DNA of 64,000 nt. Source: Pseudomonas tensinigenes (GTDB lineage: Bacteria > Pseudomonadota > Gammaproteobacteria > Pseudomonadales > Pseudomonadaceae). Under the pieces are notes generated by a model that saw nothing but the letters and a program-made list of their open reading frames with translations, did no database searches and was not told the origin of the DNA. The position numbers and the translations under genes are program-made. The stretch is taken from assembly GCF_014268445.2 (NCBI RefSeq), contig NZ_CP077089.1:1977501-2041500 (forward strand), written 5' to 3'. This document shows positions 61,280 through 64,000 of this stretch, piece by piece. How positions within the stretch are numbered: the first letter of the stretch is position 1; every line of letters begins with the position of its first letter.

Positions 61280-61545
61280 CGCCGGAAGTTGCGGTCGATA
61301 TCTTTCGTGAAGCCCTTTGGCTGACCACATTGATGGTCGCGATTCTGGTGGTGCCGAGCCTGTTGGTCGGCCTGTTGGTGGCGATGTTCCAGGCCGCCAC
61401 GCAGATCAACGAACAGACCCTGAGCTTCCTGCCGCGTCTGCTGGTGATGCTGGTGACCCTGATTGTGGGCGGTCCATGGATCGTGCAGACCTTCATGGAA
61501 TACATCATTCAGTTGTACAAAAACATCCCGATGGTCATCGGCTAA
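61276..61545 (+). CDS. fliQ: Flagellar export gate protein FliQ
   Basis: This 89-aa protein has two membrane helices (about 16-38 and 55-75) and begins [55 protein letters not shown], the standard FliQ sequence. ATGA overlap with fliP. Confidence 0.98.
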   Translation: MTPEVAVDIFREALWLTTLMVAILVVPSLLVGLLVAMFQAATQINEQTLSFLPRLLVMLVTLIVGGPWIVQTFMEYIIQLYKNIPMVIG

Positions 61546-61548
61546 GCC

Positions 61549-62334
61549 ATGCAATCGCTGCTTCAGCTGACCGACACCCAGATCAGTACCTGGGTGGCGT
61601 CTTTCATGTTGCCGCTGTTTCGCGTGGCGTCGATGCTGATGGTCATGCCGGTGTTCGGCACCACCCTGGTGTCGCGCCGGATCCGCCTGTATTTCGCCGT
61701 GGCGATCACCGTGTGCATTGCCCCGAGCCTGCCGCCGATGCCGGCGGTCAGTCCGCTGGATCTGAGTGGCTTGATGTTGATTGCCGAACAGATCCTCGTC
61801 GGTGCGGTGCTGGGGTTTTCCCTGCAGCTGTTTTTCCAGGCGTTTGCCGTGGCAGGGCAGATTGTCGCGATCCAGATGGGCATGGGTTTCGCCTCGATGG
61901 TCGACCCGGCCAACGGCGTCTCGGTGGCGGTGATCGGGCAGTTCTTCACCATGCTCGTCACGTTGCTGTTCCTGTCGATGAACGGCCATCTGGTGGTCTT
62001 CGAAGTCCTTACCGAAAGCTTCACCACGCTACCGGTCGGCAGCGGTCTGATGACCGCGCATTACTGGGAACTGGCGGGCAAACTCGGTTGGGTACTGGGG
62101 GCGGCGCTGTTGTTGGTGTTGCCGGCGGTCACCGCGCTGCTGGTGGTCAACATCGCGTTTGGCGTGATGACCCGTGCCGCGCCGCAACTGAACATCTTCT
62201 CCATCGGTTTTCCGCTGACCCTGGTGCTTGGTCTGTTCATCGTCTGGGTCGGTCTGGCGGACATTCTCAATCAGTATCAGCCGCTGGCCACTGAAGCCTT
62301 GCAGCTGTTACGCGAACTGGCTCGGGCGCGCTGA
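61549..62334 (+). CDS. fliR: Flagellar export gate protein FliR
   Basis: This 261-aa protein has about six membrane helices. FRVASMLMVMPVFGTTLVSRRIRLYFAVAIT, GFSLQLFFQAFAVAGQIVAIQMGMGFASMVDPANG and RAAPQLNIFSIGFPLTLVLGLF are FliR hallmarks. It lies 3 bp from fliQ and 3 bp from flhB. Confidence 0.98.
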   Translation: MQSLLQLTDTQISTWVASFMLPLFRVASMLMVMPVFGTTLVSRRIRLYFAVAITVCIAPSLPPMPAVSPLDLSGLMLIAEQILVGAVLGFSLQLFFQAFAVAGQIVAIQMGMGFASMVDPANGVSVAVIGQFFTMLVTLLFLSMNGHLVVFEVLTESFTTLPVGSGLMTAHYWELAGKLGWVLGAALLLVLPAVTALLVVNIAFGVMTRAAPQLNIFSIGFPLTLVLGLFIVWVGLADILNQYQPLATEALQLLRELARAR

Positions 62335-62337
62335 GTC

Positions 62338-63477
62338 ATGGCAGAGAGCGAAAGCGGTCAGGACAAAACAGAAGACCCCACGGAAAAACGCAAAAAGGAC
62401 TCCCGCGAGAAGGGTGAGATTGCCCGCTCCAAAGAGCTCAACACCCTGGTCGTGACCATGGCTGGTGCCGGTGCGCTGCTGGTGTTTGGCGGCATGCTGG
62501 CCGAAGACCTGATGGAGCTGATGCGCCTGAACTTCACGCTGTCGCGTGAGGTGATCATGGATCAGGGTTCCATGGGCGCATTTTTGTTGAAGTCGGGTCA
62601 GATGGCGCTGGTGGCCATCCAGCCGTTCATGATCACGCTATTGCTGGCAGCCCTGATCGGGCCGATCTCCCTCGGTGGCTGGCTGTTTGCGGCCGGCTCC
62701 ATGGCGCCCAAGTTCAGCCGGATGAACCCGGCGGCGGGCCTTAAGCGGATGTTTTCCTTCAAGGCTGTGGTCGAGTTGCTCAAGGCCCTGGCCAAGTTTC
62801 TGATCACCTTGGGCGTGGCGTTGGCGGTGTTGTCGGCGGACGTCGATGACTTTTTGCGGATCGCCCACGAGCCGCTTGAAATGGCGATCATTCACAGCGT
62901 CACGCTGGTCGGCTGGAGCACGTTGTGGCTGGCCTGCGGCCTGATCATCATCGCCGCCGTCGACGTGCCGGTGCAGCTCTGGGAAGCCCACAAGAAACTG
63001 CTGATGACCAAGCAGGAAGTGCGCGACGAGCATAAGGATCAGGAGGGGCGTCCGGAGGTCAAACAGCGCATCCGCCAGACCCAGCGCGAGATGTCGCAAC
63101 GCCGCATGATGGCGGCGATTCCTGACGCCGACGTGGTCATCACCAACCCGACGCACTACGCCGTCGCACTCAAATACGATTCGGAGAAGGGCGGCGCGCC
63201 GATACTGCTGGCCAAGGGCAGCGACTTCCTCGCACTGAAGATTCGCGAAATCGCCGTGGCCAACAACGTCATGCTCCTCGAATCGCCGGGGCTGGCGCGT
63301 TCGATCTACTACTCCACCGAACTGGATCAGGAAATCCCCGGCGGCCTGTACCTGGCGGTTGCCCAGGTCTTGGCCTACGTCTACCAGATCCGCCAGTACC
63401 GCGCGGGCAAGGGCAAGCGCCCGGATCCGCTCAAGGACGATTTGCCGATTCCGCCAGACTTGCGCCGCGATTCCTGA
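62338..63477 (+). CDS. flhB: Export specificity switch protein FlhB
   Basis: This 379-aa protein has four membrane helices followed by a cytosolic domain with the self-cleavage site N270-P271-T272-H273. Cleavage between Asn and Pro allows the switch from hook to filament export when FliK signals. The N-terminal SGQDKTEDPTEKRKKDSREKGEIARSKEL is typical. It is the last flagellar gene in the window. flhA, flhF, fleN and fliA, expected further right in Pseudomonas, are not reached. Confidence 0.98.
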   Translation: MAESESGQDKTEDPTEKRKKDSREKGEIARSKELNTLVVTMAGAGALLVFGGMLAEDLMELMRLNFTLSREVIMDQGSMGAFLLKSGQMALVAIQPFMITLLLAALIGPISLGGWLFAAGSMAPKFSRMNPAAGLKRMFSFKAVVELLKALAKFLITLGVALAVLSADVDDFLRIAHEPLEMAIIHSVTLVGWSTLWLACGLIIIAAVDVPVQLWEAHKKLLMTKQEVRDEHKDQEGRPEVKQRIRQTQREMSQRRMMAAIPDADVVITNPTHYAVALKYDSEKGGAPILLAKGSDFLALKIREIAVANNVMLLESPGLARSIYYSTELDQEIPGGLYLAVAQVLAYVYQIRQYRAGKGKRPDPLKDDLPIPPDLRRDS

Positions 63478-63514
63478 CGTTGCGGCGAAGCCATTTGTCT
63501 GCGCTCCCCCATGA

Positions 63515-63530
63515 CTGTCAACTCTGACAG
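63515..63530. other. Short hairpin after flhB
   Basis: CTGTCA-ACTC-TGACAG is a perfect 6-bp stem with a 4-base loop and no T-run, 38 bp after flhB. It may be a weak transcript end. The 139-bp gap shows no promoter I can assign. Confidence 0.35.
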
Positions 63531-63616
63531 GTGCAGTCGCCGTGATTTTGCAGTTTGATGCAAGGTGCGGCCGCGCACTGACGCGGTCAGGCAGGCGAGT
63601 GCAAGGGAGCAAGGCA

Positions 63617-63853
63617 ATGAAAGGTATTTTCAGCAGCTACGATGAAAAAACCGGAAGAGGCACCATCACGCCGAAGCAATCGGGACGATCCCTTTCCTTT
63701 GCCGAAGCCACAGGTTTTTTTCTGACGGCCAAAGAATACCGATTCAGCATTCCATTGCCCGATGCCCTGCAGGCGAACGTCAAAGTCGGCAACGAGGTCG
63801 AGTTCGAATTGCCCAAGAGCAAGAATGGAAAAGTAAAAATCCTCCGGTATTGA
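63617..63853 (+). CDS. Small protein of unknown function, cold-shock-like composition
   Basis: This 78-aa protein begins MKGIFSSYDEKTGRGTITPK and ends VKVGNEVEFELPKSKNGKVKILRY. The start (short strand, turn, G-x-G-T-I-x-P) and the end (VGNEVEFEL) have the layout of the OB-fold cold-shock domain. The RNP motifs KGFGFI and VFVHF are absent, so nucleic-acid binding is uncertain. ATG 63617 has AAGG five bases upstream. An upstream GTG frame extension is unlikely. Not recognised as a named family. Confidence 0.65.
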   Translation: MKGIFSSYDEKTGRGTITPKQSGRSLSFAEATGFFLTAKEYRFSIPLPDALQANVKVGNEVEFELPKSKNGKVKILRY

Positions 63854-63868
63854 GCAATTGATCGCAAA

Positions 63869-63893
63869 GCCGCTGAAACGGGGCGGCGGTTTT
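63869..63893 (+). terminator. Terminator after the 78-aa gene
   Basis: GCCGC (63869-63873) and GCGGC (63883-63887) around TGAAACGGG, then GG and T4, 15 bp after the stop codon. Confidence 0.55.
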
Positions 63894-63899
63894 ATGATC

Positions 63900-64000
63900 G
63901 TTCCCACGCGCAGCAAAGGAATGCAGCCCGGGACGCTCCGCGTCCCTTCCAAAGCCGAACGCGGAGCGTCCGTTGAGGCATTCCCACGCAGGAGCGTGGG
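63900..64000. repeat. Dispersed repeat cut by the right edge
   Basis: GTTCCCACGCGCAGC at the left and GCAGGAGCGTGGG at the right edge form inverted ends. Inside are GGGACGCTCCGCGTCCC and AACGCGGAGCGTCC. This is the 'GTTCCCACGC...GCGTGGGAAC' element I recall as common in intergenic regions of P. fluorescens-group genomes. The right end is outside the window. Confidence 0.7.

Overview
The window looks like a chromosomal segment of a fluorescent Pseudomonas (P. fluorescens group). It has high GC, a phhRABC aromatic amino acid locus, a large polar-flagellum cluster in Pseudomonas order, FleQ/FleSR and HsbA-HsbR-HptB regulators, and the GTAGGAG(T/C)... REP/REPIN repeats typical of that group. No tRNA, rRNA, insertion sequence or CRISPR array is visible.

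Left part (1-7840). The left edge carries the cut start of a probable Rhs-type type VI effector and a small PAAR-tip gene, both on the minus strand. A non-coding stretch with three copies of a 19-bp dyad follows. Next come arfB (ribosome rescue), a convergent MFS transporter, two very small genes, and the phhABC operon (phenylalanine to tyrosine and onward) facing the divergent regulator phhR.

Flagellar block 1 (8079-16542). A sigma-54 promoter leads into flgFGHIJKL: distal rod, L and P rings, rod-cap hydrolase and hook-filament junction proteins. flgB-flgE are not in the window.

Flagellin glycosylation island (16651-39213), between flgL and fliC. It contains two very large multi-domain glycosyltransferases; a CDP-sugar branch (rfbF, rfbG, a 3,5-epimerase, a zinc-containing sugar C-methyltransferase, an SDR reductase, a zinc-less methyltransferase paralogue and a CmcI-type enzyme); a complete pseudaminic acid branch (pseB, pseC, a Pse-associated methylase, pseF, a pseG-acetyltransferase fusion, pseI); a lone KAS III enzyme; a Maf-type transferase; and a small Cys-containing protein. 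This is the most novel part of the window. The gene content predicts a CDP-activated, C-methyl-branched 6-deoxyhexose alongside a methylated pseudaminic acid, both probably for flagellin.

Flagellar block 2 (39349-63477). fliC has a sigma-28 promoter. flaG-fliD ends in a terminator, and fliS-fliT has its own near-consensus sigma-28 promoter. fleQ, then fleSR (sigma-54), fliEFGHIJ (sigma-54), hsbA-hsbR-hptB, fliK (sigma-54) and fliLMNOPQR-flhB (sigma-54) follow. Together they encode the MS ring, C ring, export gate and ATPase, hook-length ruler and regulatory cascade. A tandem array of about 131-bp repeats separates fliK from fliL, and the same repeat family lies beside rfbF. The window ends after flhB with a small unknown gene and a repeat cut by the right edge.
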